Positions 19,014-27,982 of a DNA stretch of 64,000 nucleotides are shown piece after piece; positions within the stretch are counted from its first letter, which is position 1, and the number at the start of each line of letters is the position of its first letter. Origin of the DNA: Pseudomonas fildesensis (GTDB taxonomy: Bacteria > Pseudomonadota > Gammaproteobacteria > Pseudomonadales > Pseudomonadaceae). Below the pieces are notes generated by a model. It worked only from the letters and a program-made list of their open reading frames with translations. It was not told where the DNA came from and ran no database searches. The DNA is taken from contig NZ_LFMW01000012.1 of the NCBI RefSeq assembly GCF_001050345.1, positions 310,001 through 374,000 on the forward strand, in the 5' to 3' direction. The translations under genes were made by a program, and so were the position numbers.

Positions 19014-19484
19014 TTATTTGAATTCCAATGCCAGAGCGGCGCACCACGACTCACCGCGCGCGCTCTGGGGCAACAACTTCAGCTGACGTCCTTGCTCATG
19101 CGGCGTAATGGTAATGGTCAGGTCCGGCTTTGGCAAAAAGCCTGTTCCTTTATCTGGCCACTCGATCAGGCACAGCGCGTCTTCGTCGAAGTAATCACGG
19201 ATACCCATGTACTCCAGCTCTTCGGGGTCGACGAGGCGATAGAGGTCAAAGTGGAAAGCTCGCACCTTACCGATTTCGTAGGGTTCGACCAGGGTAAAGG
19301 TTGGACTTTTCACCGCCCCTTCATGGCCAAGACCGCGAATAATCCCACGGGACAGCGTGGTCTTGCCCGCCCCCAGGTTGCCTTCGAGAAAGATAAGCCC
19401 CGCACCGCCTGTAACCTGTGCAAGACGATGACCGAACGCAACCATTGCGTCTTCGTCGGCCAGGAAAAGGTTTACTTCAGGCAC
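19014..19484 (-). CDS. tsaE: tRNA threonylcarbamoyladenosine biosynthesis ATPase TsaE
   Basis: Small ATPase required with TsaB and TsaD to make t6A37 on ANN-reading tRNAs. 156 residues, P-loop EGNLGAGKTT and the conserved HFDLYRL segment. The start is a GTG at 19484 with GGAGGA 9 bases upstream; the first 13 bases overlap the end of nnrD, so translation is coupled. The order nnrD-tsaE-amiB-mutL-miaA-hfq-hflX matches the classic gamma-proteobacterial operon. Confidence 0.95.
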   Translation of the reverse strand: MPEVNLFLADEDAMVAFGHRLAQVTGGAGLIFLEGNLGAGKTTLSRGIIRGLGHEGAVKSPTFTLVEPYEIGKVRAFHFDLYRLVDPEELEYMGIRDYFDEDALCLIEWPDKGTGFLPKPDLTITITPHEQGRQLKLLPQSARGESWCAALALEFK

Positions 19485-20332
19485 GGCGACTGTTCCTCCA
19501 GCAATTGACGAACGGCGGGTATCAGGTCACTGGCGGCCAGCCCGCGACCAAAAGTGCCTTGGCGATCCCCCGCCGTGGCGTGCAACCACACGGCCAGGCA
19601 ACTGGCGTCATAGGCCAGCATCCCCTGGGCCAGCAGCGCGCCCACCAGGCCGGCCAGTACATCGCCAAGCCCCGCTGTCGCCATGGCCGGATGGCCCTGA
19701 TCGCAACGGGAAACACGCCCGTCCGGGCTGGCGATCAAGCTGCCAGCCCCCTTGAGAATAGCCACTGCATTGAATTTTTGACTCAACGCGCGCGCCACCT
19801 TAAGACGATCGGCCTGAACCTCGGCTGTCGAAAGGCCCAACAAGCGAGCCGCTTCGCCCGGATGTGGGGTGATCACGCAATTAGCCGGCAGGCTCACGCT
19901 GCCTGTCGCCAGTTGATTCAAGGCATCGGCGTCCCAGACTTGCGGCTGCGTGGCGTTGGCGGCGACGGATAACAGGCTCTTGCCCCAGGAGGCATCACCG
20001 AGGCCCGGACCAATGACGATGACCGAGATTTTTTCCAGCAACCCCATCAACTGGTTGGCCGAACTCACGCCGAGGGTCATGACTTCCGGCAGGCGAGTCA
20101 GCGCGGCCGACACGTGCTCGGCACGGGTCGCCAAGGACACCATGCCGGCACCGCCGCGCAAGGCACTTTCGGCACTCAGCAGCGCAGCGCCGCCAAAGCC
20201 GCGATCGCCTCCGATGACCAGCAGGTGACCGAATTGGCCCTTATGGGCGTCCGGGGAACGTGCAGCCAGTTGCGGCAAATGGCCGGGCAACAAGGTCTGT
20301 ACGTCGGTTATTTCGTGTTTTGTCTGCGGCAT
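19472..20332 (-). CDS. nnrD: ADP/ATP-dependent NAD(P)H-hydrate dehydratase
   Basis: Repairs damaged NAD(P)H hydrates. 286 residues covering only the ribokinase-like dehydratase domain (GHLLVIGGDRGFGGA at the start, ITPHPGEAARLLG in the middle, ATAGLGDVLAGLVGA near the end). The YjeF_N epimerase half (NnrE), fused in E. coli YjeF/NnrD, is absent and is not elsewhere in the window. The start at 20332 lies 63 bases from divergent queG. Confidence 0.93.
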   Translation of the reverse strand: MPQTKHEITDVQTLLPGHLPQLAARSPDAHKGQFGHLLVIGGDRGFGGAALLSAESALRGGAGMVSLATRAEHVSAALTRLPEVMTLGVSSANQLMGLLEKISVIVIGPGLGDASWGKSLLSVAANATQPQVWDADALNQLATGSVSLPANCVITPHPGEAARLLGLSTAEVQADRLKVARALSQKFNAVAILKGAGSLIASPDGRVSRCDQGHPAMATAGLGDVLAGLVGALLAQGMLAYDASCLAVWLHATAGDRQGTFGRGLAASDLIPAVRQLLEEQSPCLK

Positions 20333-20395
20333 GCGTCTTCAGGCTCCGATGTCTGGCAGAATTATACGCATCTAACCTGTGGTTTCCCGTGTCTC

Positions 20396-21463
20396 ATGCC
20401 TGCTATTACCTCCGATCTGCCCGCCCTCGCCCAATCGATCAAAGACTGGGGCCGCGAACTGGGTTTTCAACAAGTCGGCATCAGCGGCCTGGACCTTGGC
20501 GAGCATGAACAGCACCTGCAACGCTGGCTCGACGCGGGTTACCACGGCGAGATGGAGTACATGGGCGCCCACGGCAGCAAGCGCTCGCACCCTGATGAGC
20601 TGGTCCCTGGCACCTTGCGCGTGGTGTCGCTGCGCATGGACTACCTGCCCGGCGACACCCAAATGGCGCAACTCCTGGCCAAACCAGAAAAAGCCTACAT
20701 CTCGCGCTACGCTCTGGGCCGCGACTACCACAAGCTGATCCGCAAGCGCGTCCAGCAATTGGCGGACCGCATTCAGGCGCAGATCGGGCCATTCGGTTTT
20801 CGCGCCTTTGTCGACAGCGCGCCCGTGCTGGAAAAAGCCATCGCCGAACAGGCCGGACTAGGCTGGATCGGCAAAAACACCCTGGTGCTCAATCGCAAGG
20901 CCGGCAGTTACTTCTTCCTGAGCGAGCTGTTTGTCGACTTGCCATTGCCGGTGGACCCGCCCCACAGCACCGAACACTGCGGCCGCTGCACCGCCTGCCT
21001 GGACATCTGCCCCACCAATGCTTTCGTCGGGCCTTACGTGCTGGATGCCCGCCGCTGTATTTCCTACCTGACCATCGAACTCAAAACCGCGATCCCGGAA
21101 GACCTGCGCTCGCTGATCGGCAACCGGGTATTTGGCTGCGATGACTGTCAGATCGTTTGCCCGTGGAATCGTTTCGCTCGATCCACCGCCGAGGGCGATT
21201 TCAAGCCACGGCACAACCTGGATAACGCAGAGCTGGCCGAACTGTTTATGTGGGACGAGGATAAATTCCTCAGCAGCACCGAAGGCTCACCCCTGCGCCG
21301 CGCCGGTTACGAGCGCTGGTTACGCAACCTGGCAGTGGGCCTGGGCAATGCGCCGTCGAGCATTCCGGTATTGGAAGCCTTGAAGGCGCGGCGGGATTAC
21401 CCGTCAGAGCTTGTGCGCGAACATGTGGAATGGGCGCTGAACCAGCACGCCGAGCGTCAATGA
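20396..21463 (+). CDS. queG: Epoxyqueuosine reductase QueG
   Basis: Cobalamin- and Fe-S-dependent enzyme for the last step of queuosine synthesis in tRNA. 355 residues. Two cysteine clusters, CGRCTACLDICP and CDDCQIVCPWN, fit two [4Fe-4S] centres, and a HEAT-like C-terminus follows. The ATG at 20396 (MPAITSDLP) is chosen; longer frames run into the divergent nnrD. The last 7 bases overlap the end of the convergent channel gene. Confidence 0.96.
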   Translation: MPAITSDLPALAQSIKDWGRELGFQQVGISGLDLGEHEQHLQRWLDAGYHGEMEYMGAHGSKRSHPDELVPGTLRVVSLRMDYLPGDTQMAQLLAKPEKAYISRYALGRDYHKLIRKRVQQLADRIQAQIGPFGFRAFVDSAPVLEKAIAEQAGLGWIGKNTLVLNRKAGSYFFLSELFVDLPLPVDPPHSTEHCGRCTACLDICPTNAFVGPYVLDARRCISYLTIELKTAIPEDLRSLIGNRVFGCDDCQIVCPWNRFARSTAEGDFKPRHNLDNAELAELFMWDEDKFLSSTEGSPLRRAGYERWLRNLAVGLGNAPSSIPVLEALKARRDYPSELVREHVEWALNQHAERQ

Positions 21464-22071
21464 ACGTCGTCGTTGTAGACGAACTTGGGCATCTCCCAGT
21501 GAAAACGGATCGCCAACAGACGCAGTAAAAAGCCGCTGAACAGGGTCAGCAAGATCGCTTGTTCGCTGGGCAGCTCCAGGTACAGGCAGAGCAAGTAGAA
21601 CCAGGCGGCGAGGAACGACACGCTGGCGTACAGTTCACGGCGGAAGATCAGCGGAATATCGTTGCAAAAGATATCCCGCAGGATGCCTCCGAAGACGCCG
21701 GTAATCACCCCGCTGACCGACGCCACCAACATGCCATGCCCCATTTCCAGGGCCGTCATACAGCCGATCAAGGTGAAGGCCACCAGGCCTACAGCGTCCA
21801 GCGCCAGAAACAGCGAACGCAGGTGGCGCATCAGCGGTGCAATAAAGATCGTCACCAACGCAGCGACGGAGGTCAGCACCAGGTATTCCGGGTGTTTGAC
21901 CCAGGTCAGCGGGTAGTGACCGAGCAACACGTCGCGTACCGACCCCCCGCCCAACGCCGTCACACAGGCGATCAGCACCACGCCAAACCAGTCCATGCCG
22001 CGCCGGCCGGCCGACAGCGCGCCAGTCATGGCTTCGGCGGTGATGGCGATGAGGTAGAGCATCAGCAGCAT
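21457..22071 (-). CDS. TRIC/YadS-family cation channel membrane protein
   Basis: Inner-membrane protein of 204 residues with about seven hydrophobic helices and the two-fold repeat of the UPF0126/TRIC family: GGGSVRDVLLG in the first half and GGILRDIFCNDIPLIF in the second. The family includes trimeric potassium-type channels; the role in pseudomonads is not settled. The ATG at 22071 (MLLMLYLIAI) has AGGAT 8 bases upstream. The frame continues upstream only through REP repeats, so longer starts are rejected. The REP array begins about 20 bases before the start, so the leader mRNA would consist of REP hairpins. Confidence 0.85.
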   Translation of the reverse strand: MLLMLYLIAITAEAMTGALSAGRRGMDWFGVVLIACVTALGGGSVRDVLLGHYPLTWVKHPEYLVLTSVAALVTIFIAPLMRHLRSLFLALDAVGLVAFTLIGCMTALEMGHGMLVASVSGVITGVFGGILRDIFCNDIPLIFRRELYASVSFLAAWFYLLCLYLELPSEQAILLTLFSGFLLRLLAIRFHWEMPKFVYNDDVH

Positions 22072-22090
22072 GATGGCGATCCTTGCAAAA

Positions 22091-22318
22091 GTTGTGGCGA
22101 GCGGGCTTTTGTGGCGAGCGGGCCTTATTGCGGCGAGCACGCTTGTTGTGGCGAGCGGGCTTGCCCCGCGTTGGGCTGCGCAGCAGCCCCAAAACCGGAC
22201 AATTATATCTTTTTGGAGGAATGCGTTGGCAGTATTAGGGCCGCTTCGCAGCCCAACGCGGGGCAAGCCCGCTCGCCACAACAAGCCTGCTCATCACAAC
22301 AAGCCCGCTCGCCACTAC
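22091..22318. repeat. Nested REP array with tandem arms
   Basis: Four head-to-tail units of TTGTGGCGAGCGGGCT type start near 22092, 22109, 22128 and 22146 (17-19 bases apart). The last merges into GCCCCGCGTTGGGCTGCG. The right side repeats the pattern inverted, with three units ending near 22315. The two sides can form one long stem. Related elements lie at 24165-24316 and 56408-56513. Confidence 0.88.
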
Positions 22319-22342
22319 TCGCCAGATCACAAGAAACCGGAT

Positions 22343-22454
22343 AGATCGTTCCCACGCTCCGCGTGGGAATGCCTCTTGTGACGCTCTGCGTCAAACCTTG
22401 GGACGCAGAGCGTCCTGGGCTGCACTCCCACGCGGAGCGTGGGAGCGATCTATA
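22343..22454. repeat. GATCGTTCCCACGC-type palindromic element, copy 1
   Basis: Inverted arms AGATCGTTCCCACGCTCCGC and its near complement at the right end (22432-22451), with an internal TGACGCTCTGCGTC/GACGCAGAGCGTC pair. It is flanked on both sides by ACAAGAAACCGGAT (22329-22342 and 22455-22468), the right copy touching the orn stop codon. Two more copies lie at 29682-29795 and 44067-44173. Confidence 0.85.
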
Positions 22455-22467
22455 ACAAGAAACCGGA

Positions 22468-23010
22468 TCAAGCCTTGATGAAATGCTTGCGGTAATGCTG
22501 CAGCTCGGCGATCGACTCTCGGATGTCATCCAGGGCCAAATGGGTGCTGCCTTTATGGAAACTATCTTTCACTTCCGGCGCCCAGCGCGCAGCCAGCTCT
22601 TTCAACGTGGACACGTCCAGGTTGCGGTAGTGAAAGTAGCTTTCCAGCCCCTTCATGTGGGTATAAAGGAAGCGCCGGTCCTGGCAGATGCTGTTGCCGC
22701 AGATCGGCGACTTGCCCTTGGGCACCCATTTTTCCAGGAAGGCGATGGTTTCGGCTTCGGCTTCGGCCATGCTGATGCGGCTGTCGCGCACGCGCTGGGT
22801 CAGGCCGGAGTTGCCGTGGGTGCGGGTGTTCCACTCGTCCATGGTGGCGAGCACCGCGTCGCTGTGATGGATGGCGATCACCGGACCTTCAGCCAAGGTG
22901 TTGAGGTTGCTATCGGTGACAATGGTCGCCATCTCGATGATGACGTCGGTGTCGGGGTTCAGACCGGTCATTTCCAGATCGATCCAAATCAGGTTCTGTG
23001 GGTTTTGCAT
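22468..23010 (-). CDS. orn: Oligoribonuclease
   Basis: DEDDh 3'-5' exonuclease that degrades RNAs of 2-5 nt, including pGpG from c-di-GMP turnover. It is essential or near-essential in many pseudomonads. 180 residues, the normal length. Exo I motif WIDLEMTGLNPDTD and the C-terminal HLALDDIRESI (Exo III, with the catalytic His-Asp) are present. The ATG at 23010 (MQNPQNLIW) is chosen; the frame stays open upstream but without conservation. It is divergent from rsgA. Confidence 0.97.
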   Translation of the reverse strand: MQNPQNLIWIDLEMTGLNPDTDVIIEMATIVTDSNLNTLAEGPVIAIHHSDAVLATMDEWNTRTHGNSGLTQRVRDSRISMAEAEAETIAFLEKWVPKGKSPICGNSICQDRRFLYTHMKGLESYFHYRNLDVSTLKELAARWAPEVKDSFHKGSTHLALDDIRESIAELQHYRKHFIKA

Positions 23011-23118
23011 GGCTTGATTCTCTTGGCACCTTGGCTTAGCTGCGCAGTTTAGCAGGCAGCGGCGTGCTAGACTCGCGACCGTTTTACCTAACCTTTGCAT
23101 TATCGACACGGAACACCA

Positions 23119-24150
23119 ATGGCCAAACGCCAGCTCAATCGTCGCCAAAACTGGCGCATCGAAAAGATTCAGGGTGAACGCGCCGCACGCGCCGCCAAAC
23201 GTGAATCCTCCGCAGTGGAAGCGCTTGAGGGCGGTGACCTGGGTCCCGAACAAACGGGCCTAGTGATCGCGCACTTTGGTGTGCAGGTCGAAGTCGAGGC
23301 GCTGGAAGGCGAACTCGCAGGCCAAGTGTTCCGCTGCCACTTGCGCGCCAACCTGCCTGCGCTGGTCACCGGCGACAAGGTCGTGTGGCGTGCCGGCAAC
23401 CAGGGCATCGGCGTCATCGTCGCCCAGTTGCCACGCACCACCGAGCTGCGCCGCCCTGACAGCCGCGGCCAACTCAAGCCGGTAGCGGCCAACGTCGACA
23501 TGATCGTCATCGTGTTCGCGCCGCTGCCGGAACCGCATGCCAACCTGATCGACCGCTATTTGGTCGCGGCCGAGCATGCCGGCATTCGCCCGCTGTTGCT
23601 GCTGAACAAATTCGACCTGATCGACGAGCAGAACGCCCCGGCGCTTAACGCACTGCTGGCGGTCTACCGCACCCTGGGCTACCCGGTGCTGGAGGTCTCG
23701 GCCCATCACGGCAATGGCATGGAACAGCTGCAACAGCAGTTGGATGGCCGCATCAGCGTGTTTGTCGGCCAGTCTGGCGTGGGCAAGTCATCGCTGGTCA
23801 ACAGCCTGCTGCCGGAAGTTGAAACGCGTGTGGGCCCGCTGTCGGAGCTGTCCGGCCAGGGCACTCACACTACGACCACTGCACGGTTGTTTCACTTCCC
23901 CGGCGGCGGTGAGCTGATCGACTCCCCTGGTATTCGTGAATTCGGCTTGGGCCACGTCAGCCGCAGCGATGTGGAAGCGGGCTTTATCGAGTTCAACGAC
24001 CTGATCGGCACCTGCCGTTTCCGCGACTGCAAACACGACCGCGAACCGGGTTGTGCCTTGCTCAAGGCGCTGGAAGATGGCCGCGTGCAGCAGCAGCGGA
24101 TGAACAGCTATCGATCGATTATTGCGAGCTTGCCCGAAAGCAGTTACTAA
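23119..24150 (+). CDS. rsgA: Small ribosomal subunit biogenesis GTPase RsgA
   Basis: Circularly permuted GTPase that helps late maturation of the 30S subunit. 343 residues: an N-terminal basic segment and OB fold, then G4 NKFD before G1 GQSGVGKSS and G3 DSPGIREFG, then a zinc knuckle CRFRDCKHDREPGC. The ATG at 23119 (MAKRQLNRRQ) is the conserved start. It is divergent from orn, as in other pseudomonads. Confidence 0.97.
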   Translation: MAKRQLNRRQNWRIEKIQGERAARAAKRESSAVEALEGGDLGPEQTGLVIAHFGVQVEVEALEGELAGQVFRCHLRANLPALVTGDKVVWRAGNQGIGVIVAQLPRTTELRRPDSRGQLKPVAANVDMIVIVFAPLPEPHANLIDRYLVAAEHAGIRPLLLLNKFDLIDEQNAPALNALLAVYRTLGYPVLEVSAHHGNGMEQLQQQLDGRISVFVGQSGVGKSSLVNSLLPEVETRVGPLSELSGQGTHTTTTARLFHFPGGGELIDSPGIREFGLGHVSRSDVEAGFIEFNDLIGTCRFRDCKHDREPGCALLKALEDGRVQQQRMNSYRSIIASLPESSY

Positions 24151-24164
24151 GCCGCACACAACAC

Positions 24165-24316
24165 TGTGGCGAGCGGGCTTGCCCCGCGTTGGGCTGCGTA
24201 GCAGCCCCGTTCCAACAGCCGCATTTCTTGCAGGCAAAAACCGCGCTATCAGGTTTTGGGCCTGCTGCGCAGCCCAACGCGGGCGGTGCGACGATTCGAC
24301 AAGCCCGCTCGCCACA
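24165..24316. repeat. REP doublet with duplicated right end
   Basis: Left arm TGTGGCGAGCGGGCTTGCCC plus CGCGTTGGGCTGCG; right arm complementary (CGCAGCCCAACGCG, then AAGCCCGCTCGCCACA), followed by one further partial unit AAGCCCGCTCACC. It fills most of the gap between convergent rsgA and motB. Confidence 0.85.
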
Positions 24317-24348
24317 GAAGCCCGCTCACCATAGGGGCTTGCTGTCAG

Positions 24349-25368
24349 CTACGACCCCGTCGCCGGCACCGTAGGATCCTTCACCCCACCATCATCAAAC
24401 AGGTTCAGCTTCTGCCGCAGCTCATGCGCCGGCAACGGCTCCTGCCCCGGTGGTATGGCGTTCGGATCGGCCGGCACTTCGCCTGGCGCACCTACACCCT
24501 GGGTCGGTTGCGGTGGCGGCGGCTGATCACCTTCAATCGCGCGCTGGGCCTTTTTGGTCAGCACGACGATGTCGATCCGGCGATTGATTGGATTGAACGG
24601 TTCCTTCGGATCAAACAGCTGCGAAGAAGCAAAACCCACCACCCGCGCCACTTGAGGGTCCGGGTAGCTGCCGGCCACCAGCGCACGGCGGGCGGCGTTG
24701 GCGCGGTTGGCCGAGAGTTCCCAGTTGCCGAAGTCGCCCTGGCCCGCATACGGCTTGGCGTCGGTGTGGCCGCTGACGCTGATCTTGTTAGGCACCGCCT
24801 TGATGGTATCGGCCATGGCCAGCAGGATGTCTTCAAAGTAAGGCTTCAAGCGTGCACTGCCGGAGTCGAACATCGGCCGGTTAGCGGCGTCTGTGATCTG
24901 GATGCGCAAACCATCGGGCGTGATCTCGAACGAAATCTGATCCTTGAATTTCATCAGTTGCGGGTTTTCGTCAACCTTGGTCTGCAATTCCTGCAGCAAC
25001 AATTCAAGGCGTTCCTGCTCGACCTGTTCGGCCATGCTCTCGACTGTTTCGCGCTCGATCGGAATGTTTTCCTGGGGCGATTCGGTCTTGACCTCGGGGT
25101 TGATGGTACGCTCAGGCGCCAACTGCGGCGAGCCGCCCAAGTCGATCACAAAGGGCGTGCCGCTTTCCGAGAAGCCAATCGGGTCTTTGAAGTAACCGGC
25201 GATGGCGATTTTCTGCTCGGGGGTGGCGGTGGACATCAGCCACAGCACCAGAAAAAACGCCATCATCGCCGTCGCAAAGTCTGCGAAGGCGATTTTCCAG
25301 GCGCCACCATGGTGCCCCGCAGCGAAGCGCTTGACGCGCTTGATGATTATCGGCTGGTTGTTTTCCAT
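24349..25368 (-). CDS. motB: Flagellar motor stator protein MotB
   Basis: Stator subunit that anchors the proton channel to peptidoglycan. 339 residues: a single N-terminal helix with the proton-binding Asp30 (FADFATAMMAFFLVLW), a plug/linker region, and a C-terminal OmpA-like domain (SVSGHTDAKPY, LSANRANAARRAL). The start is 25368 and lies 3 bases after the motA stop, so the pair is an operon. The C-terminal Pro/Gly tail is unremarkable. Confidence 0.97.
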   Translation of the reverse strand: MENNQPIIIKRVKRFAAGHHGGAWKIAFADFATAMMAFFLVLWLMSTATPEQKIAIAGYFKDPIGFSESGTPFVIDLGGSPQLAPERTINPEVKTESPQENIPIERETVESMAEQVEQERLELLLQELQTKVDENPQLMKFKDQISFEITPDGLRIQITDAANRPMFDSGSARLKPYFEDILLAMADTIKAVPNKISVSGHTDAKPYAGQGDFGNWELSANRANAARRALVAGSYPDPQVARVVGFASSQLFDPKEPFNPINRRIDIVVLTKKAQRAIEGDQPPPPQPTQGVGAPGEVPADPNAIPPGQEPLPAHELRQKLNLFDDGGVKDPTVPATGS

Positions 25369-25371
25369 GGC

Positions 25372-26223
25372 TTAGCGACCGCGAACCGCTTGTTCCAGCT
25401 CGGCAAAACTCGGGCGATGTTTCGGGTACAGCACCTTGCGACCGAACTCCACGGCCAGCGATGGCGGCATGCCGGACGCCGAAGCGACCAGGCTGGCCTT
25501 GATGGCTTCGTAAAGGTTGATCTCTTCCTTGGCATCATGTGCCAGGGAGGTGGCCAATGGGCCGAAGAAACCGTAGGCCGCGAGAATACCGAAGAAGGTA
25601 CCTACCAGGGCCGCACCAACGTGCATGCCGATGGCCGCCTGGTCGCCTTCGCCCAGGGAAGCCATGGTCACCACGATACCGAGTACCGCCGCAACGATAC
25701 CGAAACCAGGCATGCCGTCGGCGATGCCGGTCACGGCGTGGGAAGGATGCTCCAGCTCTTCCTTGAGGCTGAACAGCTCCATGTCGAACAGGCCTTCCAG
25801 CTCGTGGGGAGCCATGTTGCCGGAGGACATGATGCGCAGGTAATCACAGATATAGGCGGTCATGCGCTCATCTTTGAGCACGGCCGGGTACTTGGCGAAA
25901 ATCGGGCTGGCCGAGGCGTCTTCGATGTCGCCTTCGATGGCCATCATGCCTTCACGGCGGCTCTTGTTGAGGATCTCGTAGACCAGGCCCAGAACCTCCA
26001 GGTAGAAGGTGTGGGAGAAGCGCGAGCTGAACATGCCAAGCGACTTCTTGATCACATGCATGGTCATGTAGCCGGGGTTGGCCTGCAAGAATGCGCCAAA
26101 CGCGGCACCGCCAATAATCAGCACTTCGAAGGGCTGGATCAAGGCAGCAATCTTGCCGTGGGACAGGACGTACCCGCCGAGCACGCTTGCGAAGACGACG
26201 ATGATGCCGATAATTTTAGCCAT
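25372..26223 (-). CDS. motA: Flagellar motor stator protein MotA
   Basis: Membrane stator component that forms the ion path with MotB and pushes on FliG. 283 residues with four hydrophobic helices, a large cytoplasmic loop with conserved charged residues, and the conserved Pro of GMPGFGIVAAVLG. The start is 26223. A FliA-type promoter lies about 70 bases upstream. Pseudomonads usually also carry a second stator set, MotCD, not present here. Confidence 0.97.
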   Translation of the reverse strand: MAKIIGIIVVFASVLGGYVLSHGKIAALIQPFEVLIIGGAAFGAFLQANPGYMTMHVIKKSLGMFSSRFSHTFYLEVLGLVYEILNKSRREGMMAIEGDIEDASASPIFAKYPAVLKDERMTAYICDYLRIMSSGNMAPHELEGLFDMELFSLKEELEHPSHAVTGIADGMPGFGIVAAVLGIVVTMASLGEGDQAAIGMHVGAALVGTFFGILAAYGFFGPLATSLAHDAKEEINLYEAIKASLVASASGMPPSLAVEFGRKVLYPKHRPSFAELEQAVRGR

Positions 26224-26291
26224 AGGGGATCTGTACTTGCGCCGTCGGGTTCATGGACATATTGGGTGCAACTGAAAAACTCTTGTTCTAC

Positions 26292-26318
26292 TTATCGGCA
26301 AAACTGCGCCAGACTATA
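26292..26318 (-). promoter_or_regulatory. FliA (sigma-28) promoter of motAB
   Basis: On the minus strand TATAGTCT, 11 bases, then GCCGATAA. The flagellar consensus is TAAAGTTT-N11-GCCGATAA, so the -10 is exact and the -35 differs at two positions with correct spacing. It points at motA, a late flagellar operon. Confidence 0.85.
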
Positions 26319-26389
26319 GCCCGTTAAGGCGAAAAGCCAGTTCGGCCCGCTCTGGGCGTGTTGACCGCAAGTGATGATCGCGCCCCCTT

Positions 26390-27925
26390 ATGGCTAATGA
26401 AACGAACGTCCCATCTGTAAGACCTATCTCACTCGCCGCTTGGATCAAGCGTCTGGACGACGTGCTGCTGCCCGTTCCCCAGGCCAGCCACGAACGTGTG
26501 TGCAAAGCCATTCGCGATAGCCGCAGCTCATTACGGGATATTGCCGAGCTGATGCACAACAGCCCGGCGCTGGTGCTCAGCGTGATGCGCGAGGCCAACA
26601 GCCACACCCATGGCAGCCTGACGGAACCGGCGGAAAACCTCGAAGTGGCGCTCAACCGCCTGGGCCTCAAACGTGCCGAAGAACTGTTGGCGCGCCTGCC
26701 CTCGGTGCCGGCCCACGAGATCCCTGTGGCGTTGCGTCAATTGCTGCTGGTGAGCCAGCACGCATCGCAGCAAGCCAGCGGCTTGTTCGCCAGCCGCCTG
26801 GCGCGGTTGTGGCAAGACATTCACTGGGGCAGCCTGCTGTTTCTGTCACCCCTGTGGCCGATGGCGGTAGCCTACCCCAAGCTCCTGGAAGAATGGGAAC
26901 TGCGGGTTATCCACAAAGGCGAATCGGCGCGCAGGGTCGAGCAGGAATTGTTCGGCGTACGCCTGCTGGACCTGTGCCTCGGCTTGACCGAAGCCTGGCA
27001 CCTGCCGATCTGGGTATCACAGGGCTACAACCTGCTGCTCAAAGAACAGCGTTTGCTGGTCAAGGCGCTGCACATCGCCCGCGAAGATGATGCGCTGCGC
27101 CACCAGCAATTACTCGATGCCGAACCCAATCTGCGTCGCTGGCTGAACCAGCCGGCGAACACCGTGCTGCTGGCCAACGGCCTGGCGATGTCGGCCCAGG
27201 AATCCTGGACCTGCCCGCATACCGAACGCTGGCAATACCTCACCGCGCTGTACCTGCAACAGCCGCTGGGCGACGTGCAACAACAGGTTCACCAGCAAGC
27301 CGTGACCAGCGCCCGCTCCACCTTGATGCCCGACCTTTGGCACCCTGCGCTGTCGCTGCTCTGGCCCTGGCATGTGCAAAAGATCCATCGCGGCCTGCTG
27401 CCCGCGCCGCCGCCCACCGCCGAAGCCCTCGCCCTGTGGCGCAAGCGCTGCACCGAATTGCTGGTTGAACCGAGCCGCTTTGCCAACGCGATGCACATGA
27501 CCACCTGCGCCAAAGAAGCCCTGGTGGCCAGCGGCATGCAGCGGGTATTGCTGTTCATGGCGGATCGCACCCTGAGCACCTTACGCGTCCATCAAGCCGA
27601 CGGCCTGCCGAAAGACGCTGCGCATTTGAGCCTGGACGTGGTCAACAGCACGTTGCTGCAACGCCTGCTGGAAAAGTCAGCCCAGGTGCGCCTCACGCCC
27701 GACAACCATGCGCAGTTCTCGGCATTGTTGCCGCCGATCCTGCGCCGCCTGTTCACCGGCGAGCATCTGCTGCTGCGCTCGCTGAGCTGCAACGGCAAGG
27801 TGGTGATGCTGATGGTTGCCGACCAGGGCGGCGGGCCGTTCTCGGAAACCACTGTGCAAGCTTTCGGCAAAACCGCCCAATGCATCGAGAAAGCCCTGCA
27901 CTGCTTTACCAACCGCAGCGCCTGA
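26390..27925 (+). CDS. HDOD-domain protein
   Basis: Cytoplasmic 511-residue protein. The N-terminal 200 or so residues resemble an HDOD domain (an HD-related domain usually without the catalytic His-Asp pair): SSLRDIAELMHNSPALVLSVMREANS, then LEVALNRLGLKRAEELLARLP. The C-terminal part has a GAF-like look (LLFMADRTLSTLRVHQADGL), but I cannot assign it firmly. The ATG at 26390 is used; the gene is divergent from motA. HDOD proteins often act in signalling, but no partner is encoded next to it. Confidence 0.8.
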   Translation: MANETNVPSVRPISLAAWIKRLDDVLLPVPQASHERVCKAIRDSRSSLRDIAELMHNSPALVLSVMREANSHTHGSLTEPAENLEVALNRLGLKRAEELLARLPSVPAHEIPVALRQLLLVSQHASQQASGLFASRLARLWQDIHWGSLLFLSPLWPMAVAYPKLLEEWELRVIHKGESARRVEQELFGVRLLDLCLGLTEAWHLPIWVSQGYNLLLKEQRLLVKALHIAREDDALRHQQLLDAEPNLRRWLNQPANTVLLANGLAMSAQESWTCPHTERWQYLTALYLQQPLGDVQQQVHQQAVTSARSTLMPDLWHPALSLLWPWHVQKIHRGLLPAPPPTAEALALWRKRCTELLVEPSRFANAMHMTTCAKEALVASGMQRVLLFMADRTLSTLRVHQADGLPKDAAHLSLDVVNSTLLQRLLEKSAQVRLTPDNHAQFSALLPPILRRLFTGEHLLLRSLSCNGKVVMLMVADQGGGPFSETTVQAFGKTAQCIEKALHCFTNRSA

Positions 27926-27982
27926 TGCTTGCGCTACAATCGCCGTCCTTTATCGCCAACATTTGTGCCCAGGAGACCTCAC

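Noticed and set aside
22072..22284. A longer N-terminus for the TRIC/YadS-like protein
   Set aside because: The extra frame reads only through REP repeats; the same peptide-like string appears in the repeat after rsgA. A good start with ribosome site exists at 22071.
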